Positions 32,207-40,942 of a stretch of 64,000 nt of DNA are shown in pieces; positions within the stretch are counted from its first letter, which is position 1; each line of letters begins with the position of its first letter. The stretch comes from CBFDBF01 sp050291465 (GTDB lineage Bacteria; Pseudomonadota; Gammaproteobacteria; Chromatiales; Chromatiaceae): positions 1-64,000 of the forward strand of contig JBNKJV010000014.1 in NCBI GenBank assembly GCA_050291465.1, given 5' to 3'. The position numbers were made by a program, and so were the translations under genes. The notes beneath the pieces are model-generated. The model saw only the letters and a program-made list of their open reading frames with translations, searched no databases and was not told the origin of the DNA.

Positions 32207-33726
32207 TTAGGGTTTTTAACCAACGGAATATTTCGCAATTCTATTTTGTTATTGAATCGCTCGTCGGCTACAGATAGCTCAAGATTATCCGGTAGAGGCG
32301 CCAGTTCGATATCGAAACACCGTCTACGCAGTTCCAGGTAACTCTCTACACGGTCAAGAGCAACTTTTCCCGTGCCCCCGGACATAGGGTGTATACCTTG
32401 CTTCGCTACATGCCTTGATATCAGGGCTATCGCCTTGGTCTCCTCTGAGAAAGCGCCTTTTTTCAGATGAGAAGTATTAAATTCGACATAGCAACGATAG
32501 AGTAAATGGGATAATTGCTCTGCACTAAGCACCGGATGGCTCCACGTCAATGATGTTGCGCCGAACCGGTCCAAATTCGTTTCCCATATGAGGCCGGCTG
32601 AGCGGTATTCTTTATACTGTTCCGTGCCTGGCATGGGGGTCAGGATATGAAATGACGCAAGTGCCGGATTAAGATCATTGATGATGGCAAGCTGTTCTCT
32701 GATACTTTCTTCAGTGTCTTCCGGAAACCCTATTATGTTGGAAAAATGAGCCCCAATCCCCGCTGAATGGCAGAGGTTTACTAGTTCTTTATAGTGAGAG
32801 GGTTGGTTATGGTGTTTATTCGCCTTTCTTAGTATCTCGCGGTTGAATGATTCGATACCGAGGAGTATTTCATAGCAGTTTGCCTTTCCAAGTAGTTCTA
32901 TAAGCTCCGGTTGGCGAACGACTTGAGTGTCACACTGGCAGAAAAAGGGCAGGTCCAGTTTTTCTTCAATCATTGCCTCTAATAGTTCGACTACGTCCGG
33001 ATATTTGTTGAAATTGTCCGACACGAACATGATCATTTTGACGCCCGCCGCTTTTGCACGGCGGAGGCTTTCAAGGGTCGAAGCGACCGGTACACTTCGA
33101 ATCGGGCGTCCGGCAATCTTAATTACTGAACAGTAATTGCATTTGTAGGGGCAGCCGCGAACTGGATAGAGACCCATCAATGGGCTCCAGTAGTTTTTCA
33201 TCGCCTCTGGACTAGGAGGGTTAACCACGCGCCCTTCCAGTATGGGCGCCCAGCGCTGATCTGTTCCGTAGACCGGCTTTAGTTCACCGTCTACGGCGTC
33301 GGCAAGTATCTCCGGCCAGACCACCTCGGCTTCCGCCAGGGCAAAACTGATTCCACGATCCTGGAACTGGGAAGTATCGCAGGTCATGACATGAGGACCG
33401 CCGATTACACAGTGTCGGATACCGTGTTCGCGCGCATAGGCGGCCAGGTCCAGGGCACGGTGAAACTGATGTGACTGGACCCCCACCAAAGCAACCAGGG
33501 TAATGAAATCAGGATCTTTCTCCAGCAGTCTCAGGTATTCCAGATTGTCCAGGACGTACTCATCCACCGTATGCACGGTTACCGGGGTATTGCTTACCGT
33601 TTCCGGGGTGAGGCTTGCGATATGAAATAGTGTTGCATTAGGCATAAAGCCTGTCTTGAATCGTTCCACCAATCCGTCAGCCGCATATTTGCTCGGCTTG
33701 ATCAGTACGACTTTTAGCGGGGTCAA
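32203..33726 (-). CDS. B12-binding-domain radical SAM protein
   Basis: A 507-residue protein. Residues 1 to about 150 form a cobalamin-binding-like domain (VVLIKPSKYAADG, GVQSHQFHRALDLAAYA, HCVIGGPHVMTC). Its DxHxxG cobalt ligand motif is not evident. The radical SAM domain follows with the 4Fe-4S motif GCPYKCNYCS and IGFPEDTEESIREQ. This class (BchE/HpnR-like) performs methylations, cyclisations or rearrangements on unreactive carbons. It lies between the ketosynthase and rpfG genes, so acyl-chain modification is possible but only inferred. The substrate is unknown. Confidence 0.85.
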   Translation of the reverse strand: MTPLKVVLIKPSKYAADGLVERFKTGFMPNATLFHIASLTPETVSNTPVTVHTVDEYVLDNLEYLRLLEKDPDFITLVALVGVQSHQFHRALDLAAYAREHGIRHCVIGGPHVMTCDTSQFQDRGISFALAEAEVVWPEILADAVDGELKPVYGTDQRWAPILEGRVVNPPSPEAMKNYWSPLMGLYPVRGCPYKCNYCSVIKIAGRPIRSVPVASTLESLRRAKAAGVKMIMFVSDNFNKYPDVVELLEAMIEEKLDLPFFCQCDTQVVRQPELIELLGKANCYEILLGIESFNREILRKANKHHNQPSHYKELVNLCHSAGIGAHFSNIIGFPEDTEESIREQLAIINDLNPALASFHILTPMPGTEQYKEYRSAGLIWETNLDRFGATSLTWSHPVLSAEQLSHLLYRCYVEFNTSHLKKGAFSEETKAIALISRHVAKQGIHPMSGGTGKVALDRVESYLELRRRCFDIELAPLPDNLELSVADERFNNKIELRNIPLVKNPN

Positions 33727-33858
33727 TCTAACAACTCCTCCGGCAAGAACGATAATTACAATATACCGTCTGATGCGCGTTGCCGCACCCCCGGTATTGT
33801 CCGGAATATCTGGTTAAAAAAAGGGTTTTTAGAGAGCGGCGGCCATGATCTGCCGGCT

Positions 33859-33876
33859 GTCCGGCTAAAGCCGGAC
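33859..33876. repeat. REP-like palindrome
   Basis: GTCCGGC and GCCGGAC form a perfect 7-bp stem with loop TAAA, followed by CTGC. It resembles the palindrome at 46712-46727 in layout. It lies just past the stop of the rpfG-like gene and may help end that transcript, but there is no T-run. Confidence 0.45.
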
Positions 33877-33906
33877 CTGCAACCAATATAGGCTGTTCGG
33901 GTGCGT

Positions 33907-35001
33907 TTACAGCAGTGAGGGTTGAGAGGGTGTAAACGTCTGAACCTTTTCCAACAGACCGGACTGCTCACTCCACTGGTTCTGGATAACCATCGCTTCC
34001 TCCAGTCTTGACAGAAAGGCCTCAACACAGTCCGGATCAAAATGCCGGCCTTTTTCCGCTTCCAGGTAATCCAGTATTTTGTCCAGCGGCCACGCTTTCT
34101 TGTATGGGCGGTCCGATCCCAGAGCGTCAAACACGTCGGCGACGGTTACGATACGCGCCTCAAGCGGGATTTTGTCGCCGCTCAAGCCATGAGGATAGCC
34201 CGTGCCATCGAAACGCTCATGGTGTCTGAGGGCGATGACGGCGCCGGTCTGGAGGAAGTAGGAAGGACTGTCACGCAGAATCTCATATCCGATTTGCGTG
34301 TGCATCTGCATCAGACTCCACTCGGCATCAGTCAATTTTCCCGGTTTCAGAAGAATATGGTCCGGTACGCCGATTTTGCCGATGTCGTGCATGGGGGCCG
34401 CGTGTTTTATGATTTCACACCGCTCCGCGGGAAGCCCCAGTTCGTCGGCAATAAGATGGGAGTAGCGGGCCATACGTATAACGTGGTAACCCGTGTCCTC
34501 GTCGCGGAATTCACCCGCCTTGGCGAGACGCAACAGGGTCTCCTTTTCGCGGTGTTCGACCTCGTAGGTCTTCAGCTTTACCTCTTCCTCGAGCCAGCGG
34601 GCGCGGTCTTTGATGATGGCTTGTTGCTGGCGCAGCTGAAGAAGGTTTCGGCAGCGGGCGCGGCATTCATTATGGTCTATGGGTTTGGTCAGGAAGTCGG
34701 TGGCACCCGCTTCCAGCGCGCGGTAGAGAACCGAACGGTCATCAGCGCCGGTCACTACGATCACCGGCACGTCGGAGCAACCGGGTATCTGACGTAGCCA
34801 GTGGGTAAACTCAACACCGTCCATCTCCGGCATCTTATAGTCGGTGATGACCAGATCGTGAGAGTGGTCTTTCGCCCAATCCAACGCCTTTACCGGGTTG
34901 GCGAAGGATTCGATACTGATTTCGTCATCAATGGAGTGAATCAGCTCTTCCAGGATCATTCGGCTGACAGACTGATCATCAATGATTAATACGGTAGACA
35001 T
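33907..35001 (-). CDS. rpfG: RpfG-like REC-HD-GYP response regulator
   Basis: A 364-residue response regulator. The receiver domain has D54 in LVITDYKMPEMDG and the conserved Lys in FLTKPID. After a coiled linker comes an HD-GYP domain with HAAPMHDIGKIGVPDHIL, HHERFDGTGYPHGL and IPLEARIVTVADVFDAL. This is the RpfG layout: on phosphorylation by RpfC the HD-GYP domain hydrolyses c-di-GMP. All metal ligands appear present. It follows the tandem-receiver gene by 33 bases on the same strand, so they are probably one operon. Confidence 0.9.
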   Translation of the reverse strand: MSTVLIIDDQSVSRMILEELIHSIDDEISIESFANPVKALDWAKDHSHDLVITDYKMPEMDGVEFTHWLRQIPGCSDVPVIVVTGADDRSVLYRALEAGATDFLTKPIDHNECRARCRNLLQLRQQQAIIKDRARWLEEEVKLKTYEVEHREKETLLRLAKAGEFRDEDTGYHVIRMARYSHLIADELGLPAERCEIIKHAAPMHDIGKIGVPDHILLKPGKLTDAEWSLMQMHTQIGYEILRDSPSYFLQTGAVIALRHHERFDGTGYPHGLSGDKIPLEARIVTVADVFDALGSDRPYKKAWPLDKILDYLEAEKGRHFDPDCVEAFLSRLEEAMVIQNQWSEQSGLLEKVQTFTPSQPSLL

Positions 35002-35034
35002 GATATTTCCCTGTTGCGCTTAACTCTTCATCAT

Positions 35035-35832
35035 TTACTCTTCTGATAAGGCCTGTTCTACCAGTCTTCTTACATAGTTCGCTTCGAACGGTTTGTCACA
35101 CACCGCCGATACCCCCGCCTGTTGCACCGCTGCCAATCGGTTTTCATTCTGCTCGCTGGTAACCATCAGTATCGGTACGCTGGCCTGGGAACTGCCGCTT
35201 CGAATATGCTCCACCAGTTCTTTTCCATCCATCCGCGGCATGTTGTAGTCGGTGACGATGAGGTCGTAAAAGTTGTCGGCGATAAGTTCCATCGCTTCAA
35301 TACCGTCGCTGGCTTCGGTGAACCTCTCCAGACCCATGGCGGTAAGGACCCGCCGTATATGTTTTCTGGCCAACGGGCTGTCGTCCACGATCAGTACCTC
35401 GATGTTCTCCGGATCGTAGTGTTCCAACTGGAGGGCTTCCGGGTCGAGATGGTCCAGGGTGGTGTTCAGCGCGATTTTCAATTCGGCCTCGGTAAAGGGT
35501 TTCGGCAGGATGGCGATAGCGCCCGCCTGACGGATCGGTTCCAGATACCGGAAACGGGTTTCACTGGAAATGAGCATGAAGGCGGTATCCTCCAGCGCGT
35601 CATCCAGCCGCATGGCATGCACCAGGTCGGTGCCGGACATGTCAGGAAGATAGAGTGCGCTGATCACCAGATCCGGGGGGTAGGCCTGCATCTGAGAGAG
35701 GGCATCGCCCCCGGTTTCTACTTGTGTAATTGCCGTAATCCCCAAATTATTCAAATAGTTATCGATTAATTTTCGTTGCATGCCGGAGGGCTCGACCAGC
35801 ATAACCGTCATTTCACCGAACTTCAGGCCCAT
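35035..35832 (-). CDS. Tandem receiver-domain protein
   Basis: A 265-residue protein of two CheY-like receiver domains and no output domain. GGGGAG seven bases upstream fixes ATG at 35832. Domain one (VMLVEPSGMQRKLIDNYL, DLVISALYLPDMSG) lacks the acidic pair of a true receiver and has Ser in place of the phospho-Asp. Domain two (VLIVDDSPLARKHIRRVL, LIVTDYNMPRMDGKEL, CDKPF) is complete. It likely acts as a phosphate sink or adaptor for the RpfC-RpfG relay. Confidence 0.88.
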   Translation of the reverse strand: MGLKFGEMTVMLVEPSGMQRKLIDNYLNNLGITAITQVETGGDALSQMQAYPPDLVISALYLPDMSGTDLVHAMRLDDALEDTAFMLISSETRFRYLEPIRQAGAIAILPKPFTEAELKIALNTTLDHLDPEALQLEHYDPENIEVLIVDDSPLARKHIRRVLTAMGLERFTEASDGIEAMELIADNFYDLIVTDYNMPRMDGKELVEHIRSGSSQASVPILMVTSEQNENRLAAVQQAGVSAVCDKPFEANYVRRLVEQALSEE

Positions 35833-36033
35833 CGGAATTCTCCCCACCAGCGGCTGTAACGCGCTATTTGATAAGAAATTATAACGGCAGGCCATGTTGC
35901 GAACTTTAGACCCAAAGGCCGGGTAATGGCGGGGAAGAGTCACATTTTGGGCCCCGGGGCCCGGATTTCGGCGATGAGGGAAATTACCCCCGGAAGTACA
36001 TGGGAATAACTGAGTAGGGGAGAATATCCCGGT

Positions 36034-36645
36034 TCAGATATCCCGGTTGCTCGCTTCCTTAAAGGCCGTCCGGAAGTCCAGGTAGTCGGTGACAACCGGA
36101 TATTGGGGGAACTCGTCGATTACGTTCTGGGGCGGGCGAAACAGGATGCCGCGATCCGCCTCAGCCAGCATGGTGGTGTCGTTGTAGGAATCGCCGGCGG
36201 CGATGACCCGGTAGTTGAGGCCCTTGAAGGCCTTTACGGCCTGCCGCTTACCGTCTTTCTGGCGCAGCGTGTAATCGATGACAAAGCCGTTGTCGTCCAC
36301 CTGCAAACGATGACAGAGCAGGGTAGGCCAGCCCAGCTGACGCATCATCGGGGCGGCGAATTCATAGAAGGTATCGGAAAGAATCACCACCTGGAATCGC
36401 TCCCGTAGCCAGTCGAGGAATTCCCTGGCGCCCTCCAGCGGGCCCATACCATCGATAACTTCCTGGATATCCGGCAGTCCGAGTTTGTGTTCTTCGAGGA
36501 TGCGTAGCCGCTGCCGCATCAGGACATCGTAATCCGGAATATCCCGGGTGGTTGCGCGCAGCTCCTCGATGCCGGTGCGTTCGGCAAAATTGATCCAGAT
36601 TTCAGGGATGAGCACCCCTTCCAGGTCAAGACAGGCGACTTCCAC
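36034..36645 (-). CDS. thrH: ThrH: phosphoserine phosphatase / phosphoserine:homoserine phosphotransferase
   Basis: A 203-residue HAD-type enzyme. The sequence matches Pseudomonas ThrH almost throughout: EVACLDLEGVLIPEIWINF (nucleophile Asp followed by Glu in place of Asp), TTRDIPDYDVLMRQRLRIL, LSDTFYEF and VIAAGDSYNDTTML. ThrH dephosphorylates phosphoserine and can pass the phosphate to homoserine. AAGGAG nine bases upstream fixes a GTG start at 36645. Next gene on the strand is upstream shikimate kinase, 159 bases away. Confidence 0.93.
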   Translation of the reverse strand: MEVACLDLEGVLIPEIWINFAERTGIEELRATTRDIPDYDVLMRQRLRILEEHKLGLPDIQEVIDGMGPLEGAREFLDWLRERFQVVILSDTFYEFAAPMMRQLGWPTLLCHRLQVDDNGFVIDYTLRQKDGKRQAVKAFKGLNYRVIAAGDSYNDTTMLAEADRGILFRPPQNVIDEFPQYPVVTDYLDFRTAFKEASNRDI

Positions 36646-36804
36646 GCGTGTATCTCCTTTGCAGTTCTTCTCTTCGGTGGATACCGGAACGACCGGAAGC
36701 ATACTATGGAACCTCGGATGAATTCCATTCCCGCGGGCATGCCGCCCCTGCAATGCAGAGCAAGGGGGCTAAATAAGGACGGTTCTACAGTCGCGGATGT
36801 GGCT

Positions 36805-37347
36805 TCAGCCGGACGGTATCGCGGCGTTCCGAGGCAGTTGGGCAAGCAGCTCTTCCACTATCTCGCCGGTTTTTTTGCCGGTCACATTGAGAACGATGTC
36901 GGCTTTCTCCTGATATACCGGCAAGCGCGTTTCCAACAGCTTTCTGGCCTTATCGAAATCCTTGAGCAGCGGCCGTTTCTCAATCTTCTTTTTGGAATTA
37001 CGGTGCTTATTCAGCTTCTTGATAATGGCATCGAAGTCCGATTCAAGGTAAACCACCGTGCCTATCCGGTTCAGATTTTCCACCGCATAAAAACCGCCAC
37101 CGGTGGAAATAATGCAGTTGGAAACGCCGGACTCCAGCCAGTCGGCCGTGCGCTTTTCCAGGCTTCTGAAGTACTCTTCCCCTTGTTTTTTGAATATGTC
37201 CTTGATGCTTTTGTTTTCAAGGCTCTCGATCAGGTCATCTGTATCCAGGGCATACATTCCGGTCTTTTTGGCGAGGGCCCTGGCGACGGTACCCTTGCCG
37301 ACACCCATGAATCCGATAAGCACGATATTGTTGGAAGGCATAGACAA
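36805..37347 (-). CDS. aroK: Shikimate kinase
   Basis: A 180-residue kinase that phosphorylates shikimate at the 3-OH in the chorismate pathway. Walker A is GFMGVGKGT; the shikimate-binding residues are in DTDDLIE, EYFRSLE and ISTGGG; the lid region has KRPLL. A Lys-rich insert (KKLNKHRNSKKKIEK) is unusual. It is not next to aroB, the normal place of aroK in gammaproteobacteria, so it may be a second copy (aroL-like). Start may be the second Met (MPSNN). Confidence 0.88.
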   Translation of the reverse strand: MSMPSNNIVLIGFMGVGKGTVARALAKKTGMYALDTDDLIESLENKSIKDIFKKQGEEYFRSLEKRTADWLESGVSNCIISTGGGFYAVENLNRIGTVVYLESDFDAIIKKLNKHRNSKKKIEKRPLLKDFDKARKLLETRLPVYQEKADIVLNVTGKKTGEIVEELLAQLPRNAAIPSG

Positions 37348-37707
37348 ACCGAGGGAAATGAAAACGTACCGGTTATTATTCGTCCCCCGCCGGAATAGTC
37401 AATGAGCATTCCCGCAAAGTGAAAAATTCGCGTCAATGTCTTGAACGATAGTTAGAGATCTTCCGGAGATCCCTCGCACTCACCCGGGACTAGGATCCCT
37501 CCCTGCGGTAGAGATGACAGCATCGGAGATTGTTCACGGGTTCCTTGGATCTGGAAAGGCGGTCGTTATTCGCCCAAGCATCATGGAGATCTCCGTGTTT
37601 CAGGGTACGCCGCGAGGGAGCGGGGCGCTAGCGGGGGGGGTGTTAAGAATTTGTAAAGGTTTGTTCTGTTAAAATGGAGCGGAGTTATAACTGAGGAAAT
37701 ACTTGCT
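37348..37707. other. Intergenic region, no gene seen
   Basis: A 360-base gap between the divergent shikimate kinase and hydroxylase genes. The last 70 bases before ATG 37708 are AT-rich (GTTAAAATGG, TTATAACTGAGG) and probably contain the promoter. A run of eight G lies at 37633-37640. No conserved element is recognised in the rest. Confidence 0.5.
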
Positions 37708-38595
37708 ATGAGTGTGGATTTGAACAGCTGGGCCCTGGAAAACCAGACCCACATCAGGCTCGGGTTCTTTTTCGGCGTCTTCACCCTTATGGCGCTGTGG
37801 GAGATCATGGCTCCCCGCCGCAGTCTGCAAGTATCCAAGCCGGTGCGTTGGACGAATAACCTCGTTCTGGTGTTTATGAACACACTTCTGCTACGAATCG
37901 TTTTTCCCGCTACTGCGGTGGGTATGGCGCTGATGGCGCAGGAGCAGGGTTGGGGTGTGATCAACTACTATGGATGGAATGGCTGGGGTGTTGTCGCGAT
38001 CTCGGTGGTGATCCTGGACTTTTTTATCTATTTGCAGCACGTTATGGTACACGCGGTTCCCCTATTGTGGCGTCTGCACCGGGTGCACCATGCAGACCTC
38101 GATTACGATGTCACCACCGGGGCGCGTTTTCATCCCATTGAGATCCTGCTTTCCATGCTGATCAAGCTCAGCGTTATACTCCTGCTGGGAGCGCCGGCAC
38201 TGGCGGTATTGATGTTCGAGGTGATCCTGAATGCAACCGCCATGTTTAATCATGGTAATGTCAGGTTGCCTGAGTCGCTGGACCGTCTCCTGCGCTGGGT
38301 CGTTGTGACACCCGACATGCATCGGGTTCATCATTCGGTGGAGGATGACGAGGCAAACAGCAATTTCGGATTTAACCTCCCCTGGTGGGATCGGGTATTC
38401 GGTACCTACCGGGATCAGCCGCGCGGGGGGCAGGAAGGGATGACTATCGGTATTCGTTCTTACCGTGACACCCGGTGGTGCAGCTGGCTGCCAGGTCTGC
38501 TCACCCTGCCGTTTATCGGTAAGATTAGCGCCTACGCCATCAACCGCCGGACCTGGGAAGACCCGGATGGGGGTGGTCGGGAACCGGACCAGTAA
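37708..38595 (+). CDS. Sterol desaturase/fatty acid hydroxylase-family protein
   Basis: A 295-residue membrane di-iron enzyme. The eight-histidine pattern is present: HVMVH, HRVHHADLDYD, FNHGN and HRVHHSVEDDE. Four or so membrane segments precede and surround these. The family hydroxylates or desaturates long-chain lipids. AGGAAA twelve bases upstream supports ATG 37708. It runs into the arsS-like gene 14 bases downstream, so it probably belongs to that operon, perhaps acting on an arsenolipid or other lipid. Confidence 0.9.
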   Translation: MSVDLNSWALENQTHIRLGFFFGVFTLMALWEIMAPRRSLQVSKPVRWTNNLVLVFMNTLLLRIVFPATAVGMALMAQEQGWGVINYYGWNGWGVVAISVVILDFFIYLQHVMVHAVPLLWRLHRVHHADLDYDVTTGARFHPIEILLSMLIKLSVILLLGAPALAVLMFEVILNATAMFNHGNVRLPESLDRLLRWVVVTPDMHRVHHSVEDDEANSNFGFNLPWWDRVFGTYRDQPRGGQEGMTIGIRSYRDTRWCSWLPGLLTLPFIGKISAYAINRRTWEDPDGGGREPDQ

Positions 38596-38608
38596 GGCAA
38601 ATCAAATT

Positions 38609-39574
38609 ATGCACGAGATGCTTCCAAAACTCATCGAATCCGATTTTCCGGCATTGCAGCGACGAAAATTGCGTACGTTGCAGGTCAACATGGGATACCG
38701 GTGCAATCAGCAATGTCTTCATTGCCATGTAAACGCGGGTCCCAACCGTCGCGAGATGATGGATGCGGAGACCGTCGACACGGTCCTTGAGTTTCTGGAG
38801 GTCGGCGCTATAGAGAACCTTGACATCACGGGCGGTGCTCCGGAACTGAATCCTGAGTTCCGTCGTCTGGTATCGGCTGCCCGCCGACAGGGGGTGCATG
38901 TGATGGATCGCAGTAACCTCACTGTCCTCAACGAGCGGGGACTCGAGGGGATGGCTGAGTTTCTTGCCGATGAGGGGGTGGAGATTGTCGCCTCCCTGCC
39001 TTGCTATCTGCAGGAGAATATCGACGCCCAACGCGGTTCCGGTGTTTATGCGTCCAGTATCGAGGCATTGCGCAGGCTGAATGGACTCGGTTATGGCAAA
39101 CAGGGTAGCGGGCTGGTGCTCAACCTGATGTACAACCCGGCCGGACCCAGCCTGCCACCACCACAGGCGGCGCTGGAGGCGGACTACCGGCGGGAGTTGC
39201 AGCAGCGGGAGGGAGTCGTATTCAGCAATCTGTATGTCCTGGTGAACATGCCGATCCAGCGATTCGGCAGCATGTTGGTATCCAAGGGGAGATTCGAGGA
39301 GTACATGGATCTTCTGAAAGGCTCCTTTCAGGAGGCAAACCTCGACAACGTAATGTGCCGTTCCCTGTTAAGCGTCGATTGGCAGGGTTATGTCTATGAT
39401 TGCGATTTCAACCAGATGCTGGGGATGCCGCTGCAGTTTGCGGGCAAGGGCAGATGCCGGCTGCGGGATCTGCTTGGACGGGACCTGGAGGGTCTGCCGA
39501 TCCTGGTGGCGGATCACTGCTACGGTTGTACCGCGGGACAGGGTTGCAGTTGCGGCGGGGCCTTGAGTGAATGA
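38609..39574 (+). CDS. arsS: ArsS-like radical SAM protein (arsenosugar biosynthesis)
   Basis: A 321-residue radical SAM enzyme with the ArsS layout. The N-terminal LQVNMGYRCNQQCLHCHVNAGP bears the 4Fe-4S cysteines, and DITGGAPELNP follows. The C-terminal DUF3641 region carries further cysteines (MCRSLLSVDWQGYVYDCDFN, HCYGCTAGQGCSCGG). ArsS converts dimethylarsenite with SAM into the precursor of oxo-arsenosugars. ATG 38609 gives the normal family length; the upstream extension overlaps the hydroxylase gene. No arsM methyltransferase is in the window. Confidence 0.92.
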   Translation: MHEMLPKLIESDFPALQRRKLRTLQVNMGYRCNQQCLHCHVNAGPNRREMMDAETVDTVLEFLEVGAIENLDITGGAPELNPEFRRLVSAARRQGVHVMDRSNLTVLNERGLEGMAEFLADEGVEIVASLPCYLQENIDAQRGSGVYASSIEALRRLNGLGYGKQGSGLVLNLMYNPAGPSLPPPQAALEADYRRELQQREGVVFSNLYVLVNMPIQRFGSMLVSKGRFEEYMDLLKGSFQEANLDNVMCRSLLSVDWQGYVYDCDFNQMLGMPLQFAGKGRCRLRDLLGRDLEGLPILVADHCYGCTAGQGCSCGGALSE

Positions 39575-40270
39575 ATGACCGGCCGGATCTCCATTATCAT
39601 TCCGACCCTGAATGAGGCGGCGACACTGGAACCAATCCTGAAGTCGCTGCAGCCGCTACGGGGTAAGGGACATGAGGTGATCGTCGTGGATGGCGGCAGC
39701 AGCGATGAAACCGTCAGATTGGCCGGTTACTATGCGGATAAGGTGATTACATCCGAGCGTGGGCGCGCTCTGCAGATGAACCACGGAGCGCAGGCGGCCG
39801 AAGGCGGCATCCTCTGGTTTCTGCACGCGGATTCGCAGATTCCGGCGGATGCTGCGGAAACCATCGTCGGGGCGGTGGGAGATTCCGGGTCTTTTCAATG
39901 GGGACGATTTAACGTTCGGTTGTCCGGAGCGCATTGGCTGTTTCGTGTCATTGAAGCCCTGATGAATCTTCGATCACGGCTGACCGGAATCGCCACCGGA
40001 GATCAGGGGATCTTTGTCCGGCGGGAGCTTTTCCAGGCCGTTGACGGCTTTGCCGAGATTCCTTTGATGGAGGATATCGATCTCAGCAAACGCTTGAAAC
40101 GCCTCGCTCCCCCCTGTTGCAGCACACAACGTCTGATCACTTCCAGCAGGCGTTGGGAGGACCGGGGTATTCTCCGTACGGTCCTGTTGATGTGGTATCT
40201 GCGGTTGGCCTATTTTCTCGGCCGTTCCCCGGAACGCCTGGCCGGAATCTACGGAAATACCCCGAGATGA
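39575..40270 (+). CDS. TIGR04283-type glycosyltransferase
   Basis: A 231-residue GT-A glycosyltransferase of family 2: ISIIIPTLNEAATLEPIL, VIVVDGGSSDETV, LWFLHADSQIP and MEDIDLSKRLK. It belongs to the group annotated as arsenosugar biosynthesis glycosyltransferase. Its ATG directly follows the arsS-like stop codon, and its end overlaps the next gene by four bases. The acceptor is presumably the arsenosugar nucleoside, but that is inference from context. Confidence 0.9.
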   Translation: MTGRISIIIPTLNEAATLEPILKSLQPLRGKGHEVIVVDGGSSDETVRLAGYYADKVITSERGRALQMNHGAQAAEGGILWFLHADSQIPADAAETIVGAVGDSGSFQWGRFNVRLSGAHWLFRVIEALMNLRSRLTGIATGDQGIFVRRELFQAVDGFAEIPLMEDIDLSKRLKRLAPPCCSTQRLITSSRRWEDRGILRTVLLMWYLRLAYFLGRSPERLAGIYGNTPR

Positions 40271-40914
40271 TGTATCCCCGCGGCCGTATTCTGATCTTCG
40301 CCAAGACCCCGGTACCCGGGAAGGTGAAGACGCGTCTGGCGAAAGGGTTGGGGTTCGATAAGGCCGCCAATCTGTACGCGGCCATGGTTGAGCACACGGT
40401 GGCCCTGGCGGTGGAGGCGCGACTCGCCCCGGTGGAGCTGCACGCCATGCCAGACGGGGAAAACGATTTCTTCAGATCCCTGCGGGATCGTTTTGCTGTC
40501 AAAGTGGAGCCGCAGGTAGGAGCGGATCTGGGGGAACGTATGGGGAATGCCCTTTCCACTGCGCTTAGTACCTCGGACTATGCGTTACTTATTGGAACCG
40601 ACTGCCCGGTGCTGGACGCAGACTATCTGGAAGAGGCATTAGCCCGGTTGCATGGGAGCACGGAGGTGGTACTGGGGCCGGTGGAGGACGGCGGGTATGT
40701 ATTAATCGGCATGCGCACCATGGAACCAAACCTGTTTCATGACATAAACTGGGGTGGTAGCGATGTGTTCGAGGTGACGCGCCGACGTTGTGTCGGTGCC
40801 GGAATCGACTGTGAAGAGCTGCGTCCTCTTTATGATATCGATACTGAGGAGGATCTGCGGCGCTTTCGGGAAGAGTTACCGGAACAGGCCGTGCAGTTAA
40901 TCGGCTGCCATTGA
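40267..40914 (+). CDS. TIGR04282-type (DUF2064) glycosyltransferase
   Basis: A 215-residue nucleotidyl/glycosyltransferase-like protein: ILIFAKTPVPGKVKTRLA, GERMGNALS, LIGTDCPVLDADYLEEAL, VVLGPVEDGGYVLIGM and LYDIDTEEDL. This is the DUF2064 family that accompanies TIGR04283 and ArsS. Start ATG 40267 overlaps the previous stop (ATGA), so translation is coupled. A longer frame from 40117 is an artefact of the overlap. Confidence 0.9.
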   Translation: MMYPRGRILIFAKTPVPGKVKTRLAKGLGFDKAANLYAAMVEHTVALAVEARLAPVELHAMPDGENDFFRSLRDRFAVKVEPQVGADLGERMGNALSTALSTSDYALLIGTDCPVLDADYLEEALARLHGSTEVVLGPVEDGGYVLIGMRTMEPNLFHDINWGGSDVFEVTRRRCVGAGIDCEELRPLYDIDTEEDLRRFREELPEQAVQLIGCH

Positions 40915-40942
40915 GGTGATTAAACCCAGGGACTAATCAGGT

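Noticed and set aside
40117..40266. 5' extension of the DUF2064 glycosyltransferase
   Set aside because: It overlaps the previous gene in another frame; ATG 40267 with ATGA coupling and family alignment fits better.
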